DNA of 64,000 nt from Artemisia argyi (lineage: Eukaryota; Streptophyta; Magnoliopsida; Asterales; Asteraceae). Each line of letters starts with the position of its first letter. Position 1 is the stretch's first letter. Below, piece after piece: positions 1-11,470 of this stretch. Location: assembly GCA_030686995.1 (NCBI GenBank), contig CM060691.1, forward strand, positions 92,507,743 through 92,571,742. Direction: 5' to 3'. The translations under genes and the position numbers were made by a program. A model generated the notes under the pieces. It did not search any database and was not told where the DNA came from. It saw only the letters and a program-made list of their open reading frames with translations.

Positions 1-2726
1 ACGACGTCTACGATAGTGTTGGTTCGGTATGGTCAGAGAATTATCGATTAATCTCGACCGTGAACGTGTGATCATACATTAAAAAGAAATCAAAAGAAAA
101 AGAAAAACAAATTTGAAAGGAAAATCTTTTTGTATTTTTGTTTTTTATAAAGCAAAATTCAAAAACTTAAACTTTTGTTTTTTTCTTTTTCAAATGTTAC
201 GTTAATCGTAAACCGTTTCCTTTAAATCTACTCGCGACGGAACGGGAGAGAAGAATGGATCTCTCTTCAGCTTGCAATTTAATGTCAAAGCTTCCATATT
301 TTCCGCTTATTCAGTCATAGAATCCAAAGTAATCCGATTAGCAACTAATTTCATGCTTTCTTATATTGGGAAGCTTATTTGGATTACAACGCCCACCCTT
401 CAACGGGAGAGTCGAGGCTGAAACTTTTTTTTTTTTTTTTTTTTTTTGGTATTTTTGAAAACACTTTAGGAAAAGTGTTTTTGATTTTTCAATTTTTTGA
501 TTTTTATAGAAAATATATATAGTATAGTATTACTCAAGAGATCCGCAAAGAAATACGGATAACCCGAAGTCGTAGTCCGTGTGAAGGATGAATAGAATTC
601 TCAATTACCGATTCGTGAAACGAGTCGTGAAAGTGGTAAAAAGTGATTTTGATGAGATTACACTAATAAAATAGTAAATGAAGCACAAATAATCACTTAA
701 GCACGTATATCAAATAAGGAAACTAAAAACGTAACGCAAAATCAAATCCGTAAACTAAAACGCGATTTAAAATTAACCGTACGAAATAAAACGTGAAATT
801 TAAGCTACACTACACCTATGGACTTGAAAATAATTTTGAAAAGTTAAAAATGATAAAATAAAATTTTGAGAAAAAGAAAATTTTTTTTTTTTTTGACTTT
901 TTATTTATTTTTTATGAATTAAAAACTCATTTATCTAATTAAAAATTAAAAGAAAATGTACATAAAGTGAGAAAAATGAAAAATAAATTTTAAAAATTAT
1001 AAAATAACTAAAAATTAATTTTAAAACTAAAAACTAATTTTTTTTGGCTTTTTGTGTAATTTTTGGGAATTAAAAACTATTAAATCTAATTAAAAATTCA
1101 AATTAAATTCAAAATAAATGGGAAAATTGCAAATTAAATTTCTAAAATTCTAAAATAAATGAAAATAAATTTCTAAAATATGTTTGGATTTTTCTTGGCT
1201 TTTTCTGATTTTTTTGAAATTTTTGGTAATTAAAAAGTATTAAAAATTGAATAAAAATGAAAATTAAATAAGAAAAATAGCAAATCAACATGAAAAAATA
1301 TGAAAATTTCAGGGAAAATCTAAAATATTATTATAAAGCTAGGAAAATTTGAAAAGTTGAAAATAAGCTGTGGAAGTGCAATAAGCTGTGAAACTGCTTA
1401 ATCAAAGTGCATACTTGACCAGAGTTGACCAAATTTTTAACCAATGTATTTTAGACTATTAAGCTTAATGGAACAAAACTTGATTAAATGCACACACAGA
1501 AATACAGATTTGGGTACCAACATGTTCAAATAAGCAATTTAGAAAAACAATAAGCTGGCAGAATAAGCAAATGGTGAAATCTCAATGAAATGAACAACTA
1601 GAAGCACAAATAGACTTAAATGAACAATAAAATTCAGAAAATAAACCAAGGAACTCAATTGCAGCCCTATAAAATGATGACAGAACCATGGTTCTATCCA
1701 CACCACTATTTAAGACCAATAAGCAGTGAGAATAAGCTCAAGGGTTCAAACTTATGGGGGCAAAATACTCTCTAACCAGCTGAGAACTTGAAAACACCAA
1801 CAATAATGATTTCTAAACTAATTAACTAATCTCAAAGTAGCCTAGAACTTGGTTGAAAATCTGATGCACAAGACACTATTTAGTTCAAACAGTCCTCTTA
1901 AGTCCACTTTTCTAATAAGCAGAAGTGATCCAAATCACGAATTTCTTTTTAAATATGTTTCACAAGCAGCTAAAGTTTCTAAAACAATCAGCTAAAACAA
2001 TTTCCAATCAACGTCAAACACTAGAAATGCAATCCAAGTTGTGACCAAAACTGAGTTATTCACTAAAGTGACTTTTTGATTTGAAGTTTACTTTGACTAA
2101 AATGAATTTTAACTTGTCCTAGATGATTACTTATGTAATACTAAGTTAAAATGCAACTAAATTAGGCAAAATGAACAAGATGTATAACTTCTAACTTGAT
2201 TAATTTACTAACAACTACTAACAGTTAACTGAATTAAAGGTATACAAGTGAATTTGACTTTTTATGATATAACTACTTAGTATATGATCTACTTAGCCTA
2301 GATGCAACCTAAATTATATTACTAAACCACTATTACTCTCTGAAATGATACTTAGATCAGCAAACTTAAGTGATCCAAACACCCCTAAATACTAACTGTC
2401 AATTCTCAAAACCTACCACAGATCCAAAAAATGCTATCCAATCCTATGTGTCTAATATGATCCAATCTCACCAAATCAACTTAAAAATTCAGATCTCAGA
2501 GGTCAAAAATAAGTAGTAACACAGATCTCAAATGCAACTAAAAACAGATATCAAAGATAGCCAATGAAACAGTAACACAAACTATAATCAAAATGCAAAA
2601 TCTAGATGAAACTAAAACTACTAAGCAAAAATAAACAGAAATAAGCAAGTATGATCAATTTACACTATTAAAACTAAACTGATGCAAGATTAAGATGAAA
2701 ATGAAATACGAACTTACAAATCCAAA

Positions 2727-2796
2727 CCCCCTCAGCTCAAACAGAGGGGGATCACTATGCTAGCCTGTCTTTCGACAGGCCAAGGCTCCTCTTGGC
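2727..2796. other. Cluster of three hairpins in LTR C
   Basis: Three perfect stems follow one another: CCCCCTC/GAGGGGG (2727-2733 with 2744-2750), GCCTGTC-TTTC-GACAGGC (2763-2780) and GCCAAG/CTTGGC (2779-2796, sharing two bases with the previous stem). They are a GC-rich island in very AT-rich DNA, about 500 bases downstream of the TATA box, so they would lie in the transcript leader or R region. Function unknown. Confidence 0.6.
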
Positions 2797-3288
2797 TGCC
2801 TTAATTCCACCAATAAGCTCAACCTATTATAACAATCAACAGTTGACTATCTTTGACTTGTGAGTGTTTGGAAAACTTTGATTGAACAAACTTACAAAAG
2901 TTATTTTTAAAGCTGATATAAGCTTATATTAATACTGAAATACTATTTGAAATTTAATTAAAATTGAAACTACTATAATTTTTTTATTTTTTCTGATTTT
3001 TTTTTTATTTTTTTTTTTTTGGATTTTCTATTTAAGTGAAAAACATAAACATGAACTTGAAACTGAATTTAAATAAAGCTAATGATTGTAATTTCAAACT
3101 AATAACAAGAGATTAAACAGAATAAGCTAAAATTAAGATTAAGACAATATGATAAAAACTGAAATAAAAATTTTATTAATAAAAGGAAATTGAGTAAAAT
3201 GCTTTTAAATGAAAATTACAATAAAAACTTAAGACAGAAAACTTAAAATTATTAAAAACCTACACACTAATGACTGAGGAGGAGGAGG

Positions 3289-3298
3289 GTATATATAG
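3289..3298 (-). promoter_or_regulatory. TATA box of LTR C
   Basis: The minus strand reads CTATATATACCC followed by CCTCCTCCTCCTCAG, a good plant TATA box with a pyrimidine-rich start region. It lies about 1.0 kb downstream of the LTR start at 4306, which would make U3 about 1 kb and R/U5 more than 3 kb. Confidence 0.5.
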
Positions 3299-4306
3299 TT
3301 GAAGCAGGGAGCTCTCTTGTGAAGGTTCTAGGAGTCCACCTCAACTATCCTCTTGAAATTGTGTTAGTTTGGACGAATATGAGCCCTTGGATACGCCTTG
3401 GCCACCAATCTTTTGATATCCACCGTTTGATTGATTGATTGATGTAAACCTATCCTCCGTGTACTCTCCTATTAGTCCACGTACCCCCTGACATCACCTG
3501 ACATTCTATGTCTTTCTAGAAGCATGATATGATTGAGTAATTATTTGGGTACGAGGTATTTGAGGGTAATTTTTGGTGTGGGGTTTCTACGATTCATATA
3601 AACTGTGTAAATTTCTGGGTGAGTTAATTTTTGGGGGGCGGGTAAATTTATTGGGGTGTTTTATTATTGAGGTGTTTGACCGGGTTAAAGTTTCGGTTGA
3701 GTTCAGGTATTAAGGGTGGACCGGGTAGGACTTAAGGGGTGTTTGGCTTGTAATATTTTTAGGCTTGGGGGATATGGTATTAATAGGATCCGGTTGTGAT
3801 GTTATGTTTTTAGGACTTATAATTTTCCAAGGACCGTATGTGTAATACTGAAAATTATGAGGACTAATTTTGTAAATTTTCAAAAATTAATTCCAAGGGC
3901 TTTTGTTGTCCATCTTTGATTCTTGGAGGATGCATATTGACTTTTCTTCAATTTATCTTTGAGGGACCACTTTTTGCAAATATTTGAAAGTGTAGGGACT
4001 GAAATTGCCAATCTCTCCAAACTTTGTCTAGGGGCTAAATATGTACTTTGATGAATTTCTGAGGACTTCTTATGCAATTATGAGCTTTCTTTAATCATTT
4101 TGCTTCCCCGGCTCCGGTTTTTGACTTTTTTTCCATCTCGTGCTCGTTTTTGTCAGTTTTGGCTTTGTTTTTGTTTATTTTTCACATATCCGTACCTGCA
4201 CATACACAAATACAAAAACATACATTCTCTTGGCATAATTGATTAGTGTTTGATGTATTTGGTCTGATTTTAGGTCTAAAAATGATGTGTGAAAAAGCAC
4301 ACATCA

Positions 4307-5457
4307 CTTTTCCTATTAAATCTAAAGGCGAACCTCTCATATTTGGGTAGAAAATTTTTCTGAATAGTACGGTTTTGTGCTAGTTATACGACTCCTATCC
4401 ATGAGACACTTGCTAAGGCTAAAGTTTCACTCCTAAATGTTGTAAAAAATTTTAAATTTGGCGCTAAAATTACACTAACAAGTATTTCTGTTAGTTTTAT
4501 TACACACCTACCATCAAACAAACAAACTCAAGTGCAATTGTATCCTATAAGGTATCATCATTTACCCTCCCCTTACACTTAGGATGAACATTGTCCCCAA
4601 TGTTCAATTAAAGAATGTAAAAGTGAAATAGGTAAAAGAATGAAATCAAATACTCCCCTGATTCGTTCGGTGTGGATAGTGTGGTAACAAGGTTAGGTCT
4701 TCCTCCAAGAAAATGAACAATCAAAGCTTCCCTTCCAAAAAATAAATAAATCATCTTCTTGTCATATGTAACCTGTTAATCCTGAGAAAACAAACAAGGC
4801 AACCTCGCGTAAAATCGGCGGAAATCTATATATACTAACACGTCCTAGAAAACAAATTAAGATATAATGCTTGTGGAATGAATATTTGCAGATTTCCTGG
4901 AGTTTATAAAACTAAAGAATTAACAAAAACTTCAAGACTCCGTTAGAGAAACAAAACTAGCAAAATTTCCAGAATTTTATCATGACGCCGTCAGGAGTTA
5001 ACTCCTGACGCCGTCAGAAGTGATCTGCAGAAATCTTTACGTTAACTTTTTGGAAAATTTCTGGAAAAACTTATGTCCTACTTCCTGGATAATCCTGCAA
5101 AACATCATTATGACTCGATACAAGCATTTGACTCTAACAAATACTAGTACACATTTCCATTTAATATTGTGGAGAATCATGATCAATTTCATTTCTTAAA
5201 AACATATTTGGGGTTTCCCCTAACACTTATCTTTTGTAAAATACCTTTGTATGAAGTTAAGACGAAGTCAAACGACAAAATAAAGCATTTTCACAATTTT
5301 ATTTTTAAACATGATCTACCAACAATAAAAATAAAGCATGCATACGGAAGCAAATAACAATCAAACAAATAAAAATCACACAAAACATGGGTTGCCTCCC
5401 AAGAAGCGCTTTTCTTTATTTTACAAGTCTTGTAGCTAGACTCAAGGTCATGGGCAA
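4307..5457 (-). mobile_element. 3' untranslated part of element A
   Basis: This stretch is collinear, in reverse complement, with 14900-15985 of element B, which defines it as the shared 3' region of this family. Landmarks include AAGCGCTTCTTGGGAGGCAACC next to the ORF end (5390-5415), the mirrored CTGACGCCGTCAG pair at 4981-5022, and a conserved segment around 4570-4600 encoding the bases GGGACAATGTTCATCC on the minus strand. No coding potential is seen. The expected PPT and 3' LTR of A are missing because element C was inserted at 4306/4307; they would lie beyond the left edge. Confidence 0.7.
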
Positions 5458-6183
5458 TTACGTGACCTCATCGTTGGTCTCATTTTCTAGGTCATCTCTA
5501 ATATTAGTTTTGTATTCTGGACCTAGTTGCAAGCATTCTTTGTAGAAACCAAGTATTCTATTCATAACATATTCTACTCCTCTACGTCTATCCTCATCAT
5601 TCCTATAGTAAACCGCTTGTTTGTGTTCCTTTTCTATGTTTGATAGGAGGTGGTATTGTTCAATCTTATAGGGCATTTGGTAAGCAATCTCATCATTCTC
5701 TTCCTTGAATCTAACTATCCCTAGGGTCGGGTCATAACTCATCTTAGAGGTCTCAACAAACGGTATTCCGAACACTACTTGACTTAGGCAATCATCTATC
5801 ACCGGACGAGTATCCTCCACTATCACAAACTCGGTAACATAAGTGAAGTTTCCTACAAATACATGCAATCCTTTCACTCTTCCAACAAAATTACTTATCA
5901 AATTCTTGCGGGGCATCATCCTATAACCAAGTTGCTTCTTCATTATCCAATTATAATAAGTCCTAGTCATGATGTTTATAGGAGACCTAGGATCGATATA
6001 AGCTTTCCATACATGCATATGCCCAATGTTGCATGGTATGTTGATGTTAGAGGGTTCACCTACTTTAATAAGGGGTGAACCAAGGATATATGGTGTCTCG
6101 GGATCATTGAATAAATCCTTGTGATATTCCCGTTCTTCCTTGGTGGGCAACTTATCAAAGTACTTTTTTACGTTTTCTACTTC
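5458..6183 (-). pseudogene. Element A protease-like domain (retropepsin fold, DSG lost)
   Basis: About 240 codons continue the gag frame after a TAG at 6184-6186. The sequence has a retropepsin-like layout: a strand with HVWKAYIDPRSPINIMT at the expected active-site position, then VGNFTYVTEFVIVEDT and a VFGIPFVET segment matching the hydrophobic-hydrophobic-G flap/core pattern. The catalytic D-(S/T)-G is replaced by D-P-R-S, so the domain is probably not an active protease. As I recall, Asteraceae relatives carry similarly altered motifs. No reverse transcriptase or integrase follows: the ORF ends in an acidic tail and then the 3' UTR. This makes A a gag-only (TR-GAG type) non-autonomous element. 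Confidence 0.7.
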
Positions 6184-7718
6184 CTATAACTTTTCTCCCT
6201 TATTAACCTCAACTTCCTTAATTTCATCCCTAGTCTCGGTTTCTATTCCAACTTCATCCTTGTCACTTTCTTCTATATCCTTATCTTTTGGCTTAATAGT
6301 GACGACATTGACAAAGTGGACGTGTTTGGATGACGAGGGGTCCTTAATTTGGATTCCGCTATTGGTGTCCCTAGTGTCCTTCCTAGGTGTAGCTAGCACT
6401 TGGTTGTTGAGGGCTTTCAATAAGTTGTCAATCTTATTGGTCATCTCCGTTTGTTGTTGATTGAATTCGGTTTCAAACTTAGCTATGCGAGCTTCTTGAG
6501 ATGCCATAAACTTGGACAACAACCCTTCAAGATTGTTGGTACTACCATAGTTATTAGAAGGATTGTTGTTGAAAGTACGGTTGGAGGGTGGACCATTTGG
6601 TTGGTAACGATTAGGCGGATTGGAAGAATTGTTGTGGTTTTGTTTCCACCTAAGGTTCGGGTGATTTTTCCAAGAAGGGTTGTAGGAATCATCGTAAGGG
6701 TTTGCCTCGGGTTTGAAAGTGTACCACTTTTCTCCCGTTTCGTCAGTACGCGAGGATGCGTAGTCCGCAAAGACTTGTCCGGGGAGTTCCACGCAATCAC
6801 GAGTGTCATGGGGACCACTACATAATTCGCATGAAGAATTGATTTTGTTCACTTGGCTTGAAGGCTTAGGAGCTTCGTAAGATTTCATGAGAAACTTGAC
6901 ATGGTCCTAAAGTTCGATGATCCTATGGTCGGGAGTGCTAGAATTGTTCGAAGGTAAAGATATTGCCTTGACCGTTTTGTTCAAATCACGGGGATCATTC
7001 CAACTTTCGTTGTCATAGAGAGCAAGATCTTCTATGAGTTCCCATGATTCTTCCACACTTAGTTCACGTAGCTTGCCACCGGCCGATTGGTCAATGGTTC
7101 ACCTTGTCGAGAGATCGATATGGTCATAGAAGATATGGACTTGGAGCTAAAGATCTATGCCATGATGAGGGACTTTTTGGAGTAAGTCCTTGAAACGAGT
7201 CCATGCTTCATATATAATTTCACCTTGACGTTGTTGGAACATCAAGATATCATTTCTAAGCTTAGTAGTTTTCCCCGGTGGGAAAAATTGAGCAAGGAAA
7301 CGAGTGGTGAGACCATCCCATGAGGTGATGGATCCCGCAGGTAAACGTTCAAGCCATTGACTTGCTTGATCACGTAGAGAGAATTGTAATACGCGTAATC
7401 GGGTTGACTCTCTAGTTGTAACATCAAGATCTATAGAATCTACGATTTTAAGGAAATCCTTGAGATGTTGGTTAGGATCTTCGGAGCGAAGTCCATGGAA
7501 TGCACATCCGCTTTGCACCAACCGGATGGTGTCGGATCGCAAGGGGGACACATTGGCTCCTTGGGTGAGCTCAATAGTGTTTCGATAGCCTTGGTGGCTA
7601 GGACGGTAAATACTCTCCTAGGGTTCGGGTCCTAAGAGGTTGGTTTGCTAATGGTGGGTTTTGTGGGTGGTTTTTGTTGTCGTGGGTTGATGGGTTCAAA
7701 GATGTTACCACCTTCCAT
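6184..7718 (-). pseudogene. Element A gag (Athila-like), interrupted
   Basis: The likely start is the ATG at 7716-7718, 148 bases after the PBS. The retrotransposon gag domain is clear at 7147-7551, with GLRSEDPNQHLKDFLK, WLERLPAGSI and RFLAQFFPPGKT. A later part (6184-6888) has a short zinc-knuckle-like CELCSGPHDTRDC, an Asn/Pro-rich linker (GPPSNRTFNNNPSNN) and a coiled coil before the protease-like domain. Several stops and frameshifts break the frame between 7718 and 7551 and between 7147 and 6888, so no full-length protein can be made. Gag would package the RNA of this element and perhaps its relatives. Family similarity is to Athila-group gag; the exact lineage is inferred. Confidence 0.8.
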
Positions 7719-7865
7719 GATGTTGGATGGTAAAGATTACGAACAAAGACACGAAGAAATAAGATAGACTAAAGAAAACCTAAAAAATAAAAATAAAATC
7801 TTACTAGAAAGGAATCTAGCAAGTAGACCTAATAAAAAGAAAATCCTAACCTAGACAATAACTAT

Positions 7866-7884
7866 TCCCCGGGCTGCGGCGCCA
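7866..7884 (-). other. Primer-binding site of A (tRNA-Asp type)
   Basis: The minus strand reads TGGCGCCGCAGCCCGGGGA, six bases inside the LTR end at 7891. It matches the complement of the 3' end of plant tRNA-Asp (TGGCGCCGTTGCCGGGGA, from memory) with two mismatches and one extra C. Element B has the identical sequence. Confidence 0.8.
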
Positions 7885-7970
7885 AAAACTTGATACGTGG
7901 GAATCGCACCAAGCTTTACATCTCGAGGGATCTCGAGAAGCTTACGACCCCCACCAAGCAGTGTACCTAA

Positions 7971-8005
7971 TCGTTGTAGTATACTATAGTGATAAGTACC
8001 GGGGG
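7971..8005 (+). other. tRNA-Asp 5'-half-like sequence in U5 of A
   Basis: The plus strand reads TCGTTGTAGTATACTATAGT then GATAAGTACC. This matches tRNA-Asp positions 2-14 exactly, then has a five-base insertion, then resumes at the D-arm (GTGGTAAGTA). Because A lies on the minus strand, its RNA is complementary to the tRNA. It lies about 80 bases from the LTR end. The rest of a tRNA is absent, so this is not a tRNA gene. Confidence 0.65.
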
Positions 8006-8856
8006 ATTGATCGTTCAACTCAGGAATAGTGTTGCTAGGATTAGAAAGCCTAAAAACTAGGTCTAGAGGTGAGAGATAATTCTTTTTGTATTTTTATATT
8101 TTTATAAAAACAAATAAAAGTCTCGGTTTTTGGAAGAGTAGGCGGAATTAGTTGCTACTCAACTAACCTAATAACTAAAGATTCAATCAAAATAAAATAA
8201 CAAAAATGAAAATAAATCTAATTAAACTAGTGGTGTGAACAATAATAGGGAGAGTTGTGTTTACTTAGGTTTTATTACTCCCTAGATATCTTTTACAGGT
8301 TGATAGTTTGTTACAATTGCATGGATGACGGGTCGTATTCCTTAATACTAGTCGTAGCGCCGTGTACAATATTCCCTAACTCTATAGGATCCTACTTCAC
8401 TCCTATGTCGAGCCGTTAGAAGCTCCTAACATGGGATCATTAGAATTCTTCTACGCATTAAATACAACTAAATATCATAGTACACCTCTGATCATGTTTC
8501 TTAAGACGTTCAAGCATGTCACCATTGGAAGTCTGCCAGTTTTCTTAAGCCTAACATCGAATACAATCATCCGTAACAACTATAAACAAACAATCAACCC
8601 ATAATTAACATCAAGGTTTCACTACATCTAAGAAAACACACAAGAGATCTAGCCAAGCATGTTAAATTGAAGAAAAGTGTAAGATATATTCAAACAACAC
8701 ATAGACATATTGAATGAACTGAAAGAGTACTTATCTCAATTGAACATGAAAGGTTTCAAAGGGTAAAAACCCTTGAAAGAGCTGTAATATTTGGACTAGG
8801 GTTTATCTCCAAAGTTACACCCTACTTGTTCCTCTCTAATGAATGAAAATTGCAAA

Positions 8857-8867
8857 ACTATATATAG
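8857..8867 (-). promoter_or_regulatory. TATA box of A LTR
   Basis: The minus strand reads CTATATATAGT about 470 bases from the LTR start, directly downstream of the TGACG array. The position matches the TATA box in both LTRs of B. Confidence 0.65.
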
Positions 8868-8878
8868 ATTGTACAGGG

Positions 8879-9133
8879 TGACGGCGTCAAGAAGGAAATT
8901 TTGACGCCGTCAACTCGCCGCCCATAATGAAATCGGATTGCTTAGATCCACTTTTGATGCCGTCATGTGCACTTCTGCTCTGGGCCGTCACTCTTAATTG
9001 GACCATGACGGCCTATGGTGACGCCGTCATGTCCTTAGTGTAAAACTCTTCTGGATCATCACGGACTTTATCCACTTCCACCTCTTGTATTACTCTTGAC
9101 GCCGTCATGTAGAAGCTTGTGACGCCGTCACGT
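8879..9133 (-). promoter_or_regulatory. TGACGCCGTCA array upstream of the TATA box in A
   Basis: The inverted repeat TGACG(C/G)CGTCA or one of its halves occurs about ten times in 255 bp, for example at 8879, 8903, 9020, 9098 and 9119. TGACG is the core site of TGA-type bZIP factors (as-1 element). Aligned arrays occur in both LTRs of B, right up to the TATA box. A role as an enhancer is inferred. Confidence 0.55.
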
Positions 9134-9336
9134 ACTGTTCCCAGCAAGGAAAATTAAGACTTTGCCGTTTTCTTCACTATTATGCTCCAAAAACGTCCAA
9201 AATGCTTCCTTTTCCAGAATTCACTCCAAAAGTACCTAAAATGACAAAAGGAACGATTTAGGGCATTATTTGATCAAATAAATTCAAATCCGGGCTAAAA
9301 TGACCCCCTAAAAATGGTTCATTTTTCGCCTCATCA

Positions 9337-9775
9337 AACCATAAGGCAAGCCTTTTATTATGGGGTTTTGCAAGAGATATGGGAACTAGATTACCGTTAC
9401 AGGCAAATTCCTCTTTTCAAATGTGATTGGGTTAATCACAGAGGTGGTGTGAAATGCGATACTATTCTTGGGTATACGTTGGTTGACCTGAATAATTTAG
9501 GCCACAAGGTTGATCCGTTCATATTAGCCTCACAAGCACGACAAGTGTTTTATGTGCAAGACCAGGTAGATAAAAAATTGTCTATTGCGTTTAAGACACC
9601 TCCCAAGAATTACAAAGATAAGTATGACGAAGTCGATGAGGAATTTAGTACCTTCATTCACCAGCACAATGATAACGTATTGCAACGTGTGGATCAACGT
9701 GACTTGGGTAATGAATCACGAAATGACTACTATCGAACCGACTGTGGAGGTGTTGTTATACGAAAATCTAAGTGA
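9337..9775 (+). pseudogene. CACTA transposon ORF, DUF4216 C-terminal domain (5'-truncated)
   Basis: About 145 codons encode the DUF4216 domain found at the C-terminus of En/Spm (CACTA) TNP2-type proteins: AFYYGVLQEIWELDY, LFKCDWV, GYTLVDLNNLGHK, then FILASQARQVFYVQD. The frame is open to a natural TGA-type end followed by a 3' UTR with AATAAA at 9876-9881. The N-terminal transposase part is missing because element A was inserted at 9336/9337; it would lie left of the window. The gene points toward the transposon end at 26235, as is normal for this class. TNP2 binds and cuts the transposon ends. Confidence 0.85.
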
Positions 9776-9875
9776 ACCATGATATGTAATAAGAGCTTGG
9801 GAATAGTCCCATGGTTTTAGCTGTTTGTGTTATGTTAGGGATATATGTAACATTGCCTTTGTGGCTCACTTTCTT

Positions 9876-9881
9876 AATAAA
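9876..9881 (+). terminator. Poly(A) signal of the CACTA gene
   Basis: AATAAA lies about 100 bases after the DUF4216 stop, just before the subterminal repeat array starts. It is a plausible plant polyadenylation signal. Confidence 0.35.
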
Positions 9882-9929
9882 TTTACCTTAAAGATAACAA
9901 AAATTGTTTGACCTATTATTTATGTGTAT

Positions 9930-11470
9930 TTTGTGTGGCCTTTGTTAACATTTAGTCACACAAAGCATGCTTTTGAGGTGTCTTTAGTCACATACAACTA
10001 AGCATAAAGTGACCAAAAGTGTGACCATATGATGTTTAAAGTGAAGTAATATGTATTTTATGTCACTATTGATCATCCAATGGCCACATGAATTTTGTTT
10101 TTGTGTGGCCTTTGGTAGAATTTAGTCACACAAAGCATGCTTTTGGGGGTGTATTTAGTCACATACAAGTAAACATAAAGTGACCAAAGGTGTGAATAAG
10201 TGTGACCATATGATGCTTAAAGTGAAGGAATCTGTATCTTGTGTGGCTATTGATCATCCAATGGCCACATGAATTTCGTTTTTGTGTTGCCTTTGGTAGC
10301 ATTTAGTCACACAAAGCATGTTTTTGGGGTGTATTTTGTCACATACAAGTAAACATAAAGTGACCAAAAGTGTGAATAAGTGTGACCATATGATGTTTAA
10401 AGTGAAGGAATGTGTATCTTGTGTGGCTATTGGTCATCCAATGGCCACATGAATTTCATTTTTGTGTGGCCTTTGGTAGCATTTTGTCACACAAAGCATG
10501 ATTTTAGGGGTGTAGTTAGTCACATAAAAGTAAGCAAAAAGTGACCAAAAGTATGAATAAGTGTGACCATATGATGTTTAAAGTGAAGGAATGTGTATCT
10601 TGTGTGGCTATTGATCATCCAATGGCCACATGAATTTTGTTATTGTGTGACCTTTGGTAACATTTAGTCACACAAAGCATTTTTTTGGGGGTGTAATTAG
10701 TCACATACAACCTAGCATAAAGTGACTAAAAGTGTGAATAAGTGTGACCATATGATGTTTAAAGTGAAGGAATGTGTATTTTGTGTGGCTATTGATCATC
10801 CAATGGCCACATGAATTTTGTTATTGTGTGGCATTTGGTAGCATTTAGTCACACAAAGCATGATTTTGGGGGTGTAGTTATTCACATACAAGTAAGCATA
10901 AAGTGACCAAAAGTATGAATAAGTGTGACCATATGATGTTTAAAGTGAAGGAATGTGTATCTTGTGTGGCTATTGATCATCCAATGGCCACATGAATTTT
11001 GTTTTTGTGTGGCCTTTGGCAATATTTAGTCACACAAAGCATGTTTTTGGGGGTTTAGTTAGTCACATACAACCTAGCATACAGTGGCCAAAAGTGAGAA
11101 TAAGTGTGACCATATGATGTTTAAAGTGAAGAAATGTGTATTTTGTGTGGCTATTGATCATCCAATGGCCACTTGAATTTTGTTTTTGTGTGGCCTTTGG
11201 TAACATTTAGTCACACAAAGCATGTTTTTGGGGGTGTAGTTAGTCAAATACAACCTAGCATAAAGTGACCAAACGTGTGAATAAGTGTGACCATATGATG
11301 TTTAAGTGAAGGAATGAGTATTTTGTGTGACTATTTATCATACAATGGCCACATGAATTTTTTTTTGTGGCTTTTATGTTTGTTTTGGTAATTAGTCACA
11401 CACAATTACAAATAAAGTGACCAAAACGGTTAATAAGTGTGACCATATGGTGTATGTTTAAAATGAAGAA
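9930..11470 (+). repeat. 181-bp tandem array in CACTA subterminal region
   Basis: Eight or more units of 180-181 bp follow each other. The marker TGGCCACATGAATTT recurs at 10081, 10262, 10442, 10623, 10804, 10985, 11166 and 11346. Each unit also has GTGACCATATGATG, TAGTCACACAAAGCATG and GTGTGGCCTTTGG. The short GTGACCA/TGGCCAC/TAGTCACA words in both orientations are the sort of subterminal repeats that CACTA transposases bind. Units diverge by single bases and small indels. Confidence 0.85.

Larger units (their letters stand above)
1..4306 (-). mobile_element. Long LTR of Tat/Athila-type gypsy element C (partial)
   Basis: Read on the minus strand the LTR begins at 4306 with TGATGTGTGCTTTTTCACAC and runs off the left edge, so it is over 4.3 kb. 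It breaks the 3' UTR of element A: the sequence 4312-5450 matches element B, and the match stops exactly at this TG. The neighbouring bases 4307-4311 (AAAAG on the minus strand) are the presumed target-site duplication, whose partner lies outside. A TATA box sits about 1 kb in. The rest is AT-rich, with long T runs (427-447, 2999-3020), no credible ORF, and AATAAGC repeated about ten times between 1360 and 3125. LTRs this long are typical of the Ogre/Tat/Athila group. The clade is inferred, since no internal region is visible. Confidence 0.6.
7891..9336 (-). mobile_element. 5' LTR of element A
   Basis: The LTR starts on the minus strand at 9336 with TGATGAGGCGAAAA and ends at 7891 with CGTATCA, 1446 bp, the same length as the 5' LTR of B. 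The right boundary interrupts a CACTA-transposon gene (DUF4216) at 9336/9337. It contains a TATA box, an upstream array of TGACGCCGTCA motifs and a tRNA-Asp-like sequence near its 3' end. A short plus-strand ORF starting at 9314 crosses the junction; its first seven residues are LTR sequence and not part of the transposon gene. Confidence 0.85.

Noticed and set aside
3880..4077. A 65-codon minus-strand ORF in LTR C
   Set aside because: It lies in the U3 part of an LTR upstream of the TATA box and shows no domain.
6140..6825. Plus-strand ORFs opposite element A gag
   Set aside because: They are antisense shadows of the gag and linker region; the minus strand has clear gag and zinc-knuckle motifs.
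7971..8005. A tRNA-Asp gene
   Set aside because: Only the 5' half is present, with a five-base insertion after position 14-16, and no anticodon or T arm follows. It lies inside an LTR and is repeated in each LTR copy.
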